A stretch of 64,000 bases of DNA from Ignavibacteriota bacterium (GCA_016707525.1 JADJHP010000008.1:1-64000), one strand, 5' to 3'; positions 54,435 through 63,976 are shown, counted from the first letter of the stretch. Notes: generated by a model from the letters alone, not told the origin. Program-made: numbers and translations.

Positions 54435-56963
54435 ATGCCTCACTACGCCGACGTCGCCATCCCCACCGGTGTCGACAAGACATTCACGTATCTGATCCCC
54501 GATCCCCTCGTCCCTACTGCCCGGACCGGCGTGCGCGTGCTCGTCCCCTTCGGAAGGAAAACGGTCGTCGGCATCATCGTGGCCTTGCCTGAAAGCACGA
54601 CCGTGCCGAACGTCCGCCCCATCGCGGATGTCCTCGATGCATCGCCGGTGCTGCAGGACCACCTGCTCCAGCTGTGCTCCTGGATGGCACAGTACTACAT
54701 GGCAGCCATGGGCGATATCGTGCGCGCGGCAATGCCCGCGGGACTCGGACAAACGAGCAAACGCCGGGTGCGCCTCCTCGTCCCCGCAGATGATCCGCGA
54801 CTCGCCGATGCCCGCAAACGTTCCCCGAAACGCGGGAAGCTGATCGACCTGCTCGCTGATCACGGCCCGATGCTTGCCACGGAACTCCGGAAGAGGACAG
54901 CACTGACAAGCATCCACGCCGTGATCGCCGAACTCGAACGCGACGGCGTCCTCGGCACGGAAGAGATCATCCCGGGACCGAAAGCAAAAGCAAAGGTCCG
55001 CGAGTTCATCGCGGTGGAACGGCTCGACCACCTCGCGATCCAGAACACACGCGACGCCCTCCCCGCCCGCCAGAAGAAGGCACGGGAATTCCTGACGGCA
55101 CTTCTCGCCCTCGCGGAAAGCCCAGGCCCCGAGATCGATCTTCTCGAGTTCATGAAACGGACCCGGACGGCCAGCTCCACCGTGAAGCCATTCCTTGAGA
55201 ACGGATCACTTTCCGTGACGCGCCGGGAAGTCACCCGTCAGCAGGACTATGGTACGGAAGCACAAACACTCGCGATCCGGCTCAACCCTGCGCAGGACGG
55301 GGTGCGCAACCGGATCGCAGCAGCCCTGGATGAGCAGAAGGCGAGTACCTTCCTCCTCCACGGCGTCACGGGCTCCGGCAAGACGCAGGTGTACATCGAA
55401 GCGATCAAATACTGCGTGGATTCCGGCCGTTCGGCGATCGTCCTCGTGCCCGAGATATCTCTGACGCCCCAGATCGTCCGCCGGTTCAAAAGCCACTTCG
55501 GCGACCACGTCCTGGTCGTCCACAGCAGGATGTCCGCGGGCGAACGCTACGATGTCTGGCGCCTCGCGCTTGCGGGCGAATGCCGGGTGGTGATCGGCCC
55601 GCGCTCCGCGGTGTTCGCTCCCTTGCAGAACCTGGGGCTCATCGTGGTGGATGAGGAACATGAGGCGACATACAAACAGTACGATGCCACCCCGCGGTAC
55701 CATGCACGCGATGTTGCCATCATGCGCGGACGCTTTGCCGGCGCGGTGGTGGTACTGGGATCGGCCACACCATCGGTCGAATCGTTTGCCAATGCGCGCT
55801 CGGGCAAGTTCGAGCTCCTGTCGCTGCCCGACCGGATCGACAGTGCCGTCATGCCTACGGTGCACGTGGTGGACATGACCCGTGAGCGCAAGCAGGTCTA
55901 CACCGCCGCGAAGGAGGCTCTCCCCTACGAGCAGCGCGGCAAGATGAAGGAGTTCAAACATTCTTCGTTGTCACGCATCCTGCAGGAGAAGATCGCTGAC
56001 CGCATCGCAAAGAAGGAAGGCATCATCCTCCTCCAGAACCGGCGTGGCTTCGCTCCGTTCGTGGAGTGTCAGGAATGCGGCCATGTGGAGATGTGCGACA
56101 ACTGTCATGTGTCCATGACCTACCACGCAACGAAGAAGCATCTCCGCTGTCACTACTGCGGACTCGTCCGCAGGCCGGCGTTGCTCTGTCCGCAATGCGG
56201 CGGCGCCGATATGCGGATGCATGGCGTCGGTACGCAACGCGTGGAAGAGGAACTGCAGACGCTGTTCCCTGATGCGCGCATCGTGCGCATGGACCTGGAT
56301 ACCACCGCCCGGCGCGGGGCACACGATCGCATCCTCCGGCAATTCGGCGACCGCGAGGCGGACATCCTGCTCGGAACACAGATGGTCGCCAAAGGACTCG
56401 ACTTCCCGCATGTGACCCTCGTGGGCGTGATCAGCGCCGATACGCAGATGCTCCTGCCGGATTTCCGTTCGTCCGAACGGACGTTCCAGCTCCTCACGCA
56501 GGTCGCGGGCCGCGCAGGGCGCAGTACTCTCCTCGGCGAGGTGATCGTGCAGACATCCCAGCCGGGCCACCGTACACTCGTCCATCTCCTCGATCACAAT
56601 TACCTCGCGTTCTTCGAGGAAGAGATCAAGGAGCGCGAAGAGTTGTCGTATCCTCCGTTCTCCCGCCTTGCACTCGTGGAAACGCGCGGAGAGAACGAAG
56701 AAGAGGTTCGCACACTCGCTGAGAAGATCGGCGCTGCATTGCACCGCAATGCCCCGCCATTCCAGATCCTCGGCCCCGCCCCCGCGGTGATCGGCAAGAT
56801 CAACAAGAATTTCCGGTGGCACATCGTTGTGAAAACCGCGAAAACGGTCGACCCGTCCGGCTCGCTCACCAACGCGCGGTTGCGCCAGGCTGTCGAGGCT
56901 GTCCGCAGCAGCGGCCGCCACACCCATATCGTCGTGGACATCGACCCGGCGGGGATCATGTAG
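54435..56963 (+). CDS. priA: primosomal replication restart helicase PriA
   Basis: An 842-residue 3'-5' helicase that reloads the replisome at stalled forks. The N-terminal DNA-binding domain (YADVAIPTGVDKTFTYLIPD) is followed by the helicase core: Walker A HGVTGSGKTQVYIEA, DEEH box (IVVDEEHEATYKQYDATPRY), LGSATPS. The eight-Cys zinc region is CQECGHVEMCDNCH then CHYCG and CPQCGG. ILLGTQMVAKGLDFPHVTLV and QVAGRAGRS are the last motifs. All key residues are present. It is longer than the E. coli protein (732), with the extra in the winged-helix region. Confidence 0.97.
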   Translation: MPHYADVAIPTGVDKTFTYLIPDPLVPTARTGVRVLVPFGRKTVVGIIVALPESTTVPNVRPIADVLDASPVLQDHLLQLCSWMAQYYMAAMGDIVRAAMPAGLGQTSKRRVRLLVPADDPRLADARKRSPKRGKLIDLLADHGPMLATELRKRTALTSIHAVIAELERDGVLGTEEIIPGPKAKAKVREFIAVERLDHLAIQNTRDALPARQKKAREFLTALLALAESPGPEIDLLEFMKRTRTASSTVKPFLENGSLSVTRREVTRQQDYGTEAQTLAIRLNPAQDGVRNRIAAALDEQKASTFLLHGVTGSGKTQVYIEAIKYCVDSGRSAIVLVPEISLTPQIVRRFKSHFGDHVLVVHSRMSAGERYDVWRLALAGECRVVIGPRSAVFAPLQNLGLIVVDEEHEATYKQYDATPRYHARDVAIMRGRFAGAVVVLGSATPSVESFANARSGKFELLSLPDRIDSAVMPTVHVVDMTRERKQVYTAAKEALPYEQRGKMKEFKHSSLSRILQEKIADRIAKKEGIILLQNRRGFAPFVECQECGHVEMCDNCHVSMTYHATKKHLRCHYCGLVRRPALLCPQCGGADMRMHGVGTQRVEEELQTLFPDARIVRMDLDTTARRGAHDRILRQFGDREADILLGTQMVAKGLDFPHVTLVGVISADTQMLLPDFRSSERTFQLLTQVAGRAGRSTLLGEVIVQTSQPGHRTLVHLLDHNYLAFFEEEIKEREELSYPPFSRLALVETRGENEEEVRTLAEKIGAALHRNAPPFQILGPAPAVIGKINKNFRWHIVVKTAKTVDPSGSLTNARLRQAVEAVRSSGRHTHIVVDIDPAGIM

Positions 56964-57004
56964 ACACCTGTGACCGCGGAACCTCCCGCGGGTCATCTGC
57001 GTTC

Positions 57005-57832
57005 ATGGAAGAAATGGACCGTTCCCTGTTCACGACAACCATGATCGCGGCCGCACTGCTGGCCTGCGCCGTATCACCCTCTCTTCGCGCGGGCGAACCC
57101 GCACCCCCATCCGTCACTGCGTCCCTGAATATTGCATCGACCACGTGGGATGGCCCGGCGCAGGCGGTGATCCGCTTCAGGATCGAACCGCACTGGCATC
57201 TGTACTGGTCAAACCCGGGCGATGCCGGCCTGCCACCGGCCATCCGCTGGAGAATGCCGTCGGGCTTCCGGGCCGGACCTCTCCAATTCCCGGTTCCAAC
57301 GAAGATCGCTGCCGATGGCCTTCTGTCCTATGGATACTTCAATGAATTGATCCTCGTTACCACCATCACGCCACCTGCTGACTATCAACAGGATCCGCGG
57401 GACTCCATCCACGCCGAGATCGAATGGCTGGTCTGCAGGGAGAGCTGTCTTCCCGGAGGCAGCACGATCTCTCTTCCGTGTGCCGGCACCGGCAAGGACA
57501 CTGATAGCTCCCTCCGGTTGTTGGAACGGTTCGCACGCACCGCTCCCGTGCCATGGAGGAAGACCACGCAAGACACTCTGTTCGTTTCGGCCAGCCGCTC
57601 TGACGGAGGGCTGGCACTCCGGTTCGATCCGGGCATGCACGTGGATGACTTCTATCCCGATCTCGTCGGGAATGCCGTCGTGGACCATGCAAGCATCCAT
57701 GTGGATGCCGCGGGGGTCGCTCTTCGCGTGCATCCCTCCGGACCACAGGCGGTCGTCAGCCGTTTGCGAGGAATACTCGTTGTCGGTACGAAGGCATACA
57801 CCATCGATCTTCCCGTACGCTATGCGAATTGA
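57005..57832 (+). CDS. DsbD N-terminal-domain-like exported protein
   Basis: A 275-residue protein with a signal peptide (MIAAALLACAVSPSLRAGEP). The body matches the periplasmic N-terminal domain of DsbD/ScsB (disulfide-bond corrector type): RFRIEPHWHLYWSNPGDAGL, PSGFRAGPLQFPVPTKIA, LLSYGYFNELILVTTI and AEIEWLVCRESCLPGGSTIS with a CxxxC pair. The transmembrane and thioredoxin domains of DsbD are absent. It is followed 38 nt later by a redoxin gene, so the two may form an extracytoplasmic thiol pathway. ATG 57014 is an alternative start. Confidence 0.8.
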   Translation: MEEMDRSLFTTTMIAAALLACAVSPSLRAGEPAPPSVTASLNIASTTWDGPAQAVIRFRIEPHWHLYWSNPGDAGLPPAIRWRMPSGFRAGPLQFPVPTKIAADGLLSYGYFNELILVTTITPPADYQQDPRDSIHAEIEWLVCRESCLPGGSTISLPCAGTGKDTDSSLRLLERFARTAPVPWRKTTQDTLFVSASRSDGGLALRFDPGMHVDDFYPDLVGNAVVDHASIHVDAAGVALRVHPSGPQAVVSRLRGILVVGTKAYTIDLPVRYAN

Positions 57833-57870
57833 TCAGTCATCATGTCCATGAACATTTCACAGGAGGCAGC

Positions 57871-58485
57871 ATGCTCACACGTGTGAAGAACAGCGCACTG
57901 ATCGTTGCGTTCGCGATCATCACCATCGCCGGCGCGGGAAGGGCAGGAACTCCGGCCGCAGAAATAGGAAAGCCCGCGCCAGGTTTCACCCTGACGGATC
58001 TCGAGGGAAAGACGACATCCCTGTCCGATTTCGCAGGAAAGATCGTCGTCCTCGAGTGGACGAACCCCAACTGCCCTGTCGTGCGGCGCACCTATGGCAG
58101 TGGCATCATGAATGCCCTCCAGAAAGAATTTACCGCCCGCGGCGTGGTATGGCTCACGGTCAACTCCACCAACCCTCAGCACGGCGAGAATGAAACACCG
58201 GCGGCTCAGAAGGAACGCTATGCGGCCTGGAAGGCATCACCAACCGCACAACTGCTCGACGGCGAAGGGGCCGTGGGGCGGGCATTCGGCGCAAAGACCA
58301 CGCCCCACATGTTCATCATCGACCGGAGCGGATCTCTCGCCTACAATGGGGCGGTCGATGACGATCCCCGAGGCGGAAATGCCGATCGCACGGTGTACGT
58401 GAAGGATGCACTCGATGCACTCCTCGCGGGCAAAGCAGTAGCCGTGACCGTGTCAAAGCCCTATGGCTGCGGAGTGAAGTATTAA
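57871..58485 (+). CDS. exported thioredoxin-like redoxin (AhpC/TSA type)
   Basis: A 204-residue exported protein: signal peptide (ALIVAFAIITIAGAGRAG), then a redoxin fold, IGKPAPGFTLTDLEGKTTSL, VVLEWTNPNCPVVRRTYGSG, TPHMFIIDRSGSLAYNGAVD. A single Cys occupies the active site (NCPVV instead of CxxC) and another pair lies at the C-terminus (YGCGVKY has one Cys), so a peroxiredoxin-like or atypical reductase mechanism is possible. ATG 57871 follows AGGAGGCAGC. It is downstream of the DsbD-N-like gene. Confidence 0.85.
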   Translation: MLTRVKNSALIVAFAIITIAGAGRAGTPAAEIGKPAPGFTLTDLEGKTTSLSDFAGKIVVLEWTNPNCPVVRRTYGSGIMNALQKEFTARGVVWLTVNSTNPQHGENETPAAQKERYAAWKASPTAQLLDGEGAVGRAFGAKTTPHMFIIDRSGSLAYNGAVDDDPRGGNADRTVYVKDALDALLAGKAVAVTVSKPYGCGVKY

Positions 58486-58534
58486 AGAGAGCAACGCGGA
58501 GAGGCGAGGAAGACGGGAGGGCGATGCTCTTGGG

Positions 58535-58568
58535 AAAGCGCGGGTGAGGTTACCCGCGCTTTCTTTTT
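58535..58568 (+). terminator. terminator between redoxin and response-regulator genes
   Basis: An 11-bp stem (58535-58545 with 58552-58562), 6-nt loop, then CTTTTT. It lies 50 nt after the redoxin stop, and the stop of the convergent response-regulator gene falls within it. Confidence 0.75.
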
Positions 58569-59353
58569 GTCGTGGGGCCGCCGGCGGAGCGCGACCGCCG
58601 GCGTGGTGATGGCGATGTTCGACGGGGCGCGGGGAGGCCGGTCCGGCCGATCGCGGCAACCGGCGAAACCACAAGGCGAAATCCTTTCCCGTGCACGTTC
58701 ACGATCTGCACCGCGGGATCCGCGGAAAACCGTTTGCGCAGCCGGCTGATGAACACGTCCATGCTCCTCCCCGCAAAGAAGGTGTCGTCCCCCCAGATCT
58801 CGCGGAGCGCCGCCGACCGCTCCAGTAATCCCTGCTCTCGCTGACAGAACATCGTCAGCAGCTCCGCCTCCCGTGTCGTGAGTTCCTCGGACGTCCCCTC
58901 CCGGACCAGCGTTCGCGTACCGGCATCAAAGCTGAACGTCCCGATGGTATACTGGCCGTGCGCCGGCACCGCATCGACCGGCGGATGCGCACGCTTGAGC
59001 ACCGCACGGATGCGGAGCATCAACTCTTCCATGCTGAACGGCTTGGTGATGTAATCGTCCGCACCGATCCTCAATCCCTCAACACGGTCTTCCTTCAACG
59101 AACGTGCCGTCAGAAAGATCAACGGGATGGCCTCGTCCTGCGCCCGTACTTCCTTCGCGAACGAGAAGCCATCCTTCTTCGGCATCATCACATCAGCCAG
59201 ACAGAGGGCAAAACCTCCCCGACGAAAACGATCCATTCCTTCGGCCCCGTTGACCGCCAGGTCGACATCGTAACCCTGCAGTTCGAGATGCTCCTTCAGA
59301 ATGAAGCCAAGATTGGGATCATCCTCCACCAGAAGGACGCGGAGCCGGCTCAT
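58550..59353 (-). CDS. OmpR/PhoB-family response regulator
   Basis: A 267-residue two-component regulator. Receiver domain: acidic pair VEDD (10-12), phospho-accepting Asp 54 in LADVMMPKKDG, Thr in FLTARS and Lys 105 in YITKPF. DNA-binding winged helix: TTREAELLTMFCQREQGLLE, MDVFISRLRKRFSADPAVQI, HGKGFRLV. A ~35-residue Ser/Arg/Pro-rich tail follows, which is extra compared with the family. It overlaps the kinase gene by 4 nt. It likely binds tandem repeats; candidate boxes are at 61078-61112. Confidence 0.93.
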   Translation of the reverse strand: MSRLRVLLVEDDPNLGFILKEHLELQGYDVDLAVNGAEGMDRFRRGGFALCLADVMMPKKDGFSFAKEVRAQDEAIPLIFLTARSLKEDRVEGLRIGADDYITKPFSMEELMLRIRAVLKRAHPPVDAVPAHGQYTIGTFSFDAGTRTLVREGTSEELTTREAELLTMFCQREQGLLERSAALREIWGDDTFFAGRSMDVFISRLRKRFSADPAVQIVNVHGKGFRLVVSPVAAIGRTGLPAPRRTSPSPRRRSRSAGGPTTKRKRG

Positions 59354-61038
59354 GCTGCCCCCTCCCGCGCGCCGGGAAGCGACACGATCACTGTCGTCCC
59401 CTTCCCCGGATCGCTCTCGATGGCGACGGTCCCCTTCATCGCCGTGACCATCAGCCGCACGTAGGCAAGGCCAAGCCCGAAACCCTTCACGTCGTGCAGG
59501 TTTCCGGTGGACACGCGATAGTACTTGTCGAACACGCGGCCGGCTTCTCCCGGCGCCATGCCGATCCCGTTGTCGCTGATGCGAATCGTGACCATGCCTG
59601 CTGCCGCCTCTGTCCGGATGATGATCTCCGGAACGCCGGCGGTGTACTTCACCGCGTTCTCGAGGATGTTGTGCACGATGTTCGTGAGATGCAGCGCATC
59701 CGCGGTCGCGTGCGCTGGTGAAGTCCCCGTATGCAGCGTCAACGTCCCACCCCGGCTCTCCACCTGGACGGCGAACGCCGACGCGGCCTTCTCGAGGAGG
59801 ACGTGCACATCGAGCGGAACGAGCGAAAGTTCATAGTCGCCCTCTTCCACCACCGCCATCTGCAGGATCTTGCTCACGCCGTTGCGCATGCGCTCCGTCT
59901 CCTCACCGATCACATGCACGTACCGGCGGATACGCGTACGCTGGCCGATCACATCGGGGCGGACGACCGCCTCGGCAGCAAGAGTGATCGTGGAAAGGGG
60001 TGTCTTGAATTCGTGGACCATGTTGTTGATGAAGTCACGCACGTGCATACTCAAGCGCTGCTGCCGCGCGATGGTCCGGAACGCGTACACGAAGCCGGCG
60101 ATGATGAACGCGGCGAATACCACGGTCGCGAAGGCGTACGGCCCGACCTGGGCGAGGAGATACCATCGTTGCCCGGGAAAACTCACAAGGAGATCAGCGC
60201 GGGACGCGAGGACATCCGCAGGGAACAACCGCGTGCGCAACGGCGACACGACGAGCTCCGCACGGTCGGCACCCGGGCCTGCGATGCGCAGCGTATCCTC
60301 TCCTGCCGACATCACCCCGAAGGTGGGATCCAGCGTGATACCGTTCTCCCGCAGCTCGCGGCGGAGCAATGTGTCCAGCTGCCCGGCAGTGATCCGTTTC
60401 TGGATGGGCTGGTGATCCGCGGTCGCCAGACGGTCGATCACGCGCGAAACAAGCGCCCTCCGTACCCCTGGCCCCGACGTGGAGACCGTGGTCGCAGTGC
60501 TTCCCGTCCCTGTCATGTGAAGGCGTAGCGAATCACCGTCCGTCTGATAGCTGAAGCTGTACTGTTGCGCACCCGTGCTTGTGCCGGCATTGCTCCCGGT
60601 GCGCACAGCACCGCGACATATGGTATCGAGGATCATCTCTTCATGCAGCACTCCCCGCTCCGACCGCAGGATATGCACCGTGTGGGGGAGAGGACCCTGC
60701 CCTGGTGTATCCGGGACAGAGACCGCCGACTGGTGCTGCACGCCCGAATCACCCCTCGCGGCCTTCACGAATCGCATCAACACCCGCGACGGTCGCTGCG
60801 ACGGGCCAACCTGCACATCGTTCGTTGTGTCGTCATTGGCCCACACGACGGTCATCACGATCTCCTGCGCTTCGAGCCCCTGGGCCACGGTCTGCAGCGC
60901 AGCATTCACATTCTGCTGGAACGCCCTGTCTGCTGCACGATACGCCATATCGATCAGCACGACCTGGATCGTCAGGAGTCCGATCACCGCGATGATGGTG
61001 CCCGCCACCAGGAACCGGTATGTCCGCGTCTGCGCCAT
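59350..61038 (-). CDS. membrane sensor histidine kinase
   Basis: A 562-residue kinase partner of the OmpR-type regulator. N-terminal membrane segment (FLVAGTIIAVIGLLTIQVVL), a ~270-residue periplasmic sensor, a second segment (YAFATVVFAAFIIAGFVYAF), then the H-box NMVHEFKTPLSTITLAAEAV (His near 340), N-box VHNILENAVKYTAG, G1 ISDNGIGMAPGEAG, F-box VFDKYYRV and G2 GFGLGLAYVRLMV. The order and sequence resemble RprX-like kinases of Bacteroidota. The signal is unknown. Confidence 0.93.
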   Translation of the reverse strand: MAQTRTYRFLVAGTIIAVIGLLTIQVVLIDMAYRAADRAFQQNVNAALQTVAQGLEAQEIVMTVVWANDDTTNDVQVGPSQRPSRVLMRFVKAARGDSGVQHQSAVSVPDTPGQGPLPHTVHILRSERGVLHEEMILDTICRGAVRTGSNAGTSTGAQQYSFSYQTDGDSLRLHMTGTGSTATTVSTSGPGVRRALVSRVIDRLATADHQPIQKRITAGQLDTLLRRELRENGITLDPTFGVMSAGEDTLRIAGPGADRAELVVSPLRTRLFPADVLASRADLLVSFPGQRWYLLAQVGPYAFATVVFAAFIIAGFVYAFRTIARQQRLSMHVRDFINNMVHEFKTPLSTITLAAEAVVRPDVIGQRTRIRRYVHVIGEETERMRNGVSKILQMAVVEEGDYELSLVPLDVHVLLEKAASAFAVQVESRGGTLTLHTGTSPAHATADALHLTNIVHNILENAVKYTAGVPEIIIRTEAAAGMVTIRISDNGIGMAPGEAGRVFDKYYRVSTGNLHDVKGFGLGLAYVRLMVTAMKGTVAIESDPGKGTTVIVSLPGAREGAA

Positions 61039-61077
61039 GCCTCAAGATACGATGCCGGAGGAAAACATGCTTCCCCG

Positions 61078-61112
61078 TTAACGTTCATTAACACTCGATA
61101 ACACAGTTTAAC
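61078..61112. promoter_or_regulatory. four (T/A)TAAC boxes at exact 10-bp spacing
   Basis: TTAAC at 61078-61082, TTAAC at 61088-61092, ATAAC at 61098-61102 and TTAAC at 61108-61112: four direct repeats, each one helical turn apart, in the 140-bp gap between the divergent kinase and PDZ genes. OmpR-family regulators bind such face-of-helix direct repeats (for example the CpxR box GTAAA-N5-GTAAA). A site for the neighbouring response regulator is inferred. Confidence 0.55.
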
Positions 61113-61178
61113 TATGACCGACGCAACAGATGCCGTATGTTGCCGTCACACCGATATCACTCTCATCCCGGAGGATTC

Positions 61179-61670
61179 ATGCGTTCGATCGTTGTCTCTG
61201 CACTCATCCTTATTGCTGCCACGGTGACGAATGGCCAGACCGTGATCAAAAAGACGGAGGGCGGACAAACCGTCGTCACGACGACCACCGGCGGCCAGAC
61301 CATGGAGAAGAAGACCGAGGGTGGCCGGACGATGATCCGCATCGAGGGCGGGGCGTTCATTCCCGAGCTCGGCTGCGTCCTGGGTGACGAGGGGAAACAG
61401 GTCAAGGTCCTCCATGCCATGCCCGGTGCGAACCGCCCGAAGGCGTACGCCGGCATCGACGTGCAGGCGAACGACCTGATCCTCATGGTCAATGCCAAAA
61501 CCCTCAAGACCGCCGCGGCTTTCAAGACGCTCTACGAGTCCCTCGCACCCGGCGACACCATCACGCTGGGGATCAAACGGGGTGAGGCAATGCATCTTGC
61601 CTCCTTCCTCAAAGCGGACCCGAAGGATATGCCCCGGGACCGCAAGATCGTGATCAAGAAGAACAACTGA
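61179..61670 (+). CDS. exported PDZ-domain protein
   Basis: A 163-residue exported protein: signal peptide (MRSIVVSALILIAATVTNGQ), then a Thr/Gly/Lys-rich repeat region (QTVIKKTEGGQTVVTTTTGG, KKTEGGRTMIRIEGG), then a PDZ-like domain (GCVLGDEGKQVKVLHAMPGA, AYAGIDVQANDLILMVNAKT, YESLAPGDTITLGIKRG). A GGAGG lies upstream of ATG 61179. It ends at the start of the NEW3 gene (1-nt overlap), so they are one operon. Divergent from the two-component genes, and a likely target of them. Confidence 0.8.
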   Translation: MRSIVVSALILIAATVTNGQTVIKKTEGGQTVVTTTTGGQTMEKKTEGGRTMIRIEGGAFIPELGCVLGDEGKQVKVLHAMPGANRPKAYAGIDVQANDLILMVNAKTLKTAAAFKTLYESLAPGDTITLGIKRGEAMHLASFLKADPKDMPRDRKIVIKKNN

Positions 61671-63178
61671 TGACACTCCTTCCTCGGTTCCGCACCCTCG
61701 CCCTCGGTGTCCTCGTCCTGGCACTCGGACTCGGTGACCTTGCCGCACAGACAGGAACGTTTTATAACCAGCGTGACGACAAGTATCGCGTTCTGGGCCT
61801 GAAACGTGCCAAAGAAGCGTATGAGGTCGCAAAGAAGGACTTCGATCGTCAACAGGAACTCTTCAGCCGCGGCCTGATCGCGCAATCGGAACTCGACCGC
61901 GCGAAAGGCAATTTCGCGGACGCGGAAGTGAACTTCCAGCAGTCGCTCCTGGCGGTCCTCTTCGAACAGCAGTACGTGTCGATCACCCGCGCGGTGAAGT
62001 ACCAGACGGCCGACGGGACACGACGTGTCCGCCTCCGCCTCGAGAACGCTTCGGGAGGGACCGAGGAGTTCCGGAAACTCCTGAACCTGGACGACAAACT
62101 CTTCCGGTCGCTGCAGCCCGACCTGATCAGCAATGTCTACATCTCCCTGCTGAACAACGAGAGCGCCATCATCAGCCAGCCATATGAAGCAAAACTCGAT
62201 CAGCTCAAGTACGGCCATCCCCGCGATCTGGAATTCACGATCCTGCAGGACCTCGACGCAGTGACCGTGAACATGATCTACGGCAATGGCACGCAGCGGA
62301 GCATGAAGATCTTCCTGCAGAAGGATGTCTCCGTGAACCGTGTGATGGTGCAGGCCGAGCAGTTCTCGCTGGAGGGCGAACTCGGATCTTCTGCGGTCTT
62401 CGATCTGCGCCTCGAACTGTTCAGCAAGGAGCAGAATACGTTCACGCTCGCCACCGTCAACCTGCCCGCACAACTCCTCGCGGTCTTCAAAGACCCGGTG
62501 AACCGTTCCCGGCTCAGCCAGTTCCGCTTCACCGAGGCAACGAACACACGGAAGGTCGCGCTCGACGTCTCGCTTCCCGACCGTCCCACCGACGATGTGC
62601 TCATGGACAAACCGATCGTCTTCTATGTCCTCGTTCTGCCGCAGAGCCAGGCGGGTCTGATCGCGTCCGCCGGCGGGAAGACCTGGACACAGCGCGAGAT
62701 CGAACAACTTCAGGTGGGCTATGCCCGCCTGGAACTCGTCCCCCGGGGGAAAGGACGCCTGCTCGTCCGCCTGGCGCAGCTCTATCATACGATCGGTGCA
62801 TCGGACCAGATCGCGTTCCCGGTGGAACTGGTGAATGAAGGGACGCGCAGGCTGGACAATGTCGAGATCAAATTGGACCTGCCGCCGCTCTGGACCAGGG
62901 AGATCACACCGGCGATCATCCCACGCCTGGAAGTTTCGTCGGAGGAGCGCAGCCAGATCGTGGTCCACCCCCCGGCCGGCATTTCAGCCGGCCGGTATGA
63001 GATCCGTCTCCGCACCAGCGGACTCTCCGACAACCAGCCCGTGAACGCCGAGGACAAGACCGTCACCATCGAGGTCCAGGGAGGGAGCAATATGCTCATG
63101 ACGATCGTGCTGATCGTCGTGATACTGGGCTTGGTCACAGGGATCGTGGTGTTCGGCATACGACTTTCACGGCGATGA
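61670..63178 (+). CDS. membrane-anchored NEW3-domain protein with HlyD-like N-terminus
   Basis: A 502-residue exported protein. A signal peptide is followed by a short coiled coil like the hairpin of HlyD adaptor proteins (AYEVAKKDFDRQQELFSRGL, IAQSELDRAKGNFADAEVNF). Beta-rich domains follow, including a NEW3/NPCBM-associated-like domain near the end (FPVELVNEGTRRLDNVEIKL, VHPPAGISAGRYEIRLRTSG). A C-terminal membrane helix (MTIVLIVVILGLVTGIVVFG) ends with a basic tail. The next gene is an ABC ATPase, so it may be the extracytoplasmic part of an ABC system. Confidence 0.75.
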   Translation: MTLLPRFRTLALGVLVLALGLGDLAAQTGTFYNQRDDKYRVLGLKRAKEAYEVAKKDFDRQQELFSRGLIAQSELDRAKGNFADAEVNFQQSLLAVLFEQQYVSITRAVKYQTADGTRRVRLRLENASGGTEEFRKLLNLDDKLFRSLQPDLISNVYISLLNNESAIISQPYEAKLDQLKYGHPRDLEFTILQDLDAVTVNMIYGNGTQRSMKIFLQKDVSVNRVMVQAEQFSLEGELGSSAVFDLRLELFSKEQNTFTLATVNLPAQLLAVFKDPVNRSRLSQFRFTEATNTRKVALDVSLPDRPTDDVLMDKPIVFYVLVLPQSQAGLIASAGGKTWTQREIEQLQVGYARLELVPRGKGRLLVRLAQLYHTIGASDQIAFPVELVNEGTRRLDNVEIKLDLPPLWTREITPAIIPRLEVSSEERSQIVVHPPAGISAGRYEIRLRTSGLSDNQPVNAEDKTVTIEVQGGSNMLMTIVLIVVILGLVTGIVVFGIRLSRR

Positions 63179-63216
63179 CACACACGGGACGATCTGTTCA
63201 CTATTCGGGAGCAACC

Positions 63217-63945
63217 ATGTCGCAGCCAACATTTGAAGCCGTCAACCTCACCAAGAGATACGAGGATGGGGTCCTGGCCCTGGACCACGTGTCGTTTGAA
63301 GTACATCCGGGACAGATCTACGCCATGCTGGGAGCGAATGGGGCCGGGAAGACCACGACGATCAACATCTTCCTCAACTTCCTCGAGCCCACGGAAGGCG
63401 AAGCGCGCATCAACGGTATCTGCACCCACACCGAACCCCTCATGGCGAAGGCGCAGATCGCATACGTGTCGGAGAACGTGATGCTGTATCCTGCATTCAC
63501 GGCCATGCAGAATCTGGACTACTTCACACGGTTGGGCGGAAGGAATTTGCACACACAGGACGACTACCACCGGGTGTTGGAACGGGTGGGGCTGCAACCG
63601 GAGGCGCACGACAAGAAACTGCGTGGATTCTCGAAAGGGATGCGGCAGAAATGCGGGCTGGCGATCGCCATCCTCAAGAACGCTCCGGCCATCGTTCTGG
63701 ACGAGCCGACCTCCGGACTCGACCCGCAGGCGGGATATGAATTCACCCAACTCCTGACCTCGTTGCGGGATGAAGGGAAGGCGATCCTCATGTCCACCCA
63801 CGATATCTTCCGCGCACGGGAGATCGCCAGCACCGTCGGGATCCTGAACCGTGGACGCCTGGTGATGCAACGGTCCGCCACCGAACTCGGCGGCGCCAAT
63901 CTGGAACAACTCTATCTCGAGCATATCGCCGGCCACGCGGCCTGA
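63217..63945 (+). CDS. ABC transporter ATP-binding protein
   Basis: A 242-residue ATPase: Walker A GANGAGKTT, Q-loop region AYVSENVMLYPAF (Glu where Gln is usual), signature GFSKGMRQKCGLAIA (variant of LSGGQ), Walker B AIVLDEPTSGLD and STHD switch. The pattern matches the ABC-2 drug/lipid or antibiotic exporter group (ABCA-like, YhaQ/NatA type). ATG 63217 has GGGAG upstream; ATG 63175 overlaps the NEW3 stop. A permease gene starts 31 nt later. Confidence 0.9.
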   Translation: MSQPTFEAVNLTKRYEDGVLALDHVSFEVHPGQIYAMLGANGAGKTTTINIFLNFLEPTEGEARINGICTHTEPLMAKAQIAYVSENVMLYPAFTAMQNLDYFTRLGGRNLHTQDDYHRVLERVGLQPEAHDKKLRGFSKGMRQKCGLAIAILKNAPAIVLDEPTSGLDPQAGYEFTQLLTSLRDEGKAILMSTHDIFRAREIASTVGILNRGRLVMQRSATELGGANLEQLYLEHIAGHAA

Positions 63946-63976
63946 CCATCGATCCACAGCACCGGACACTGTCATC

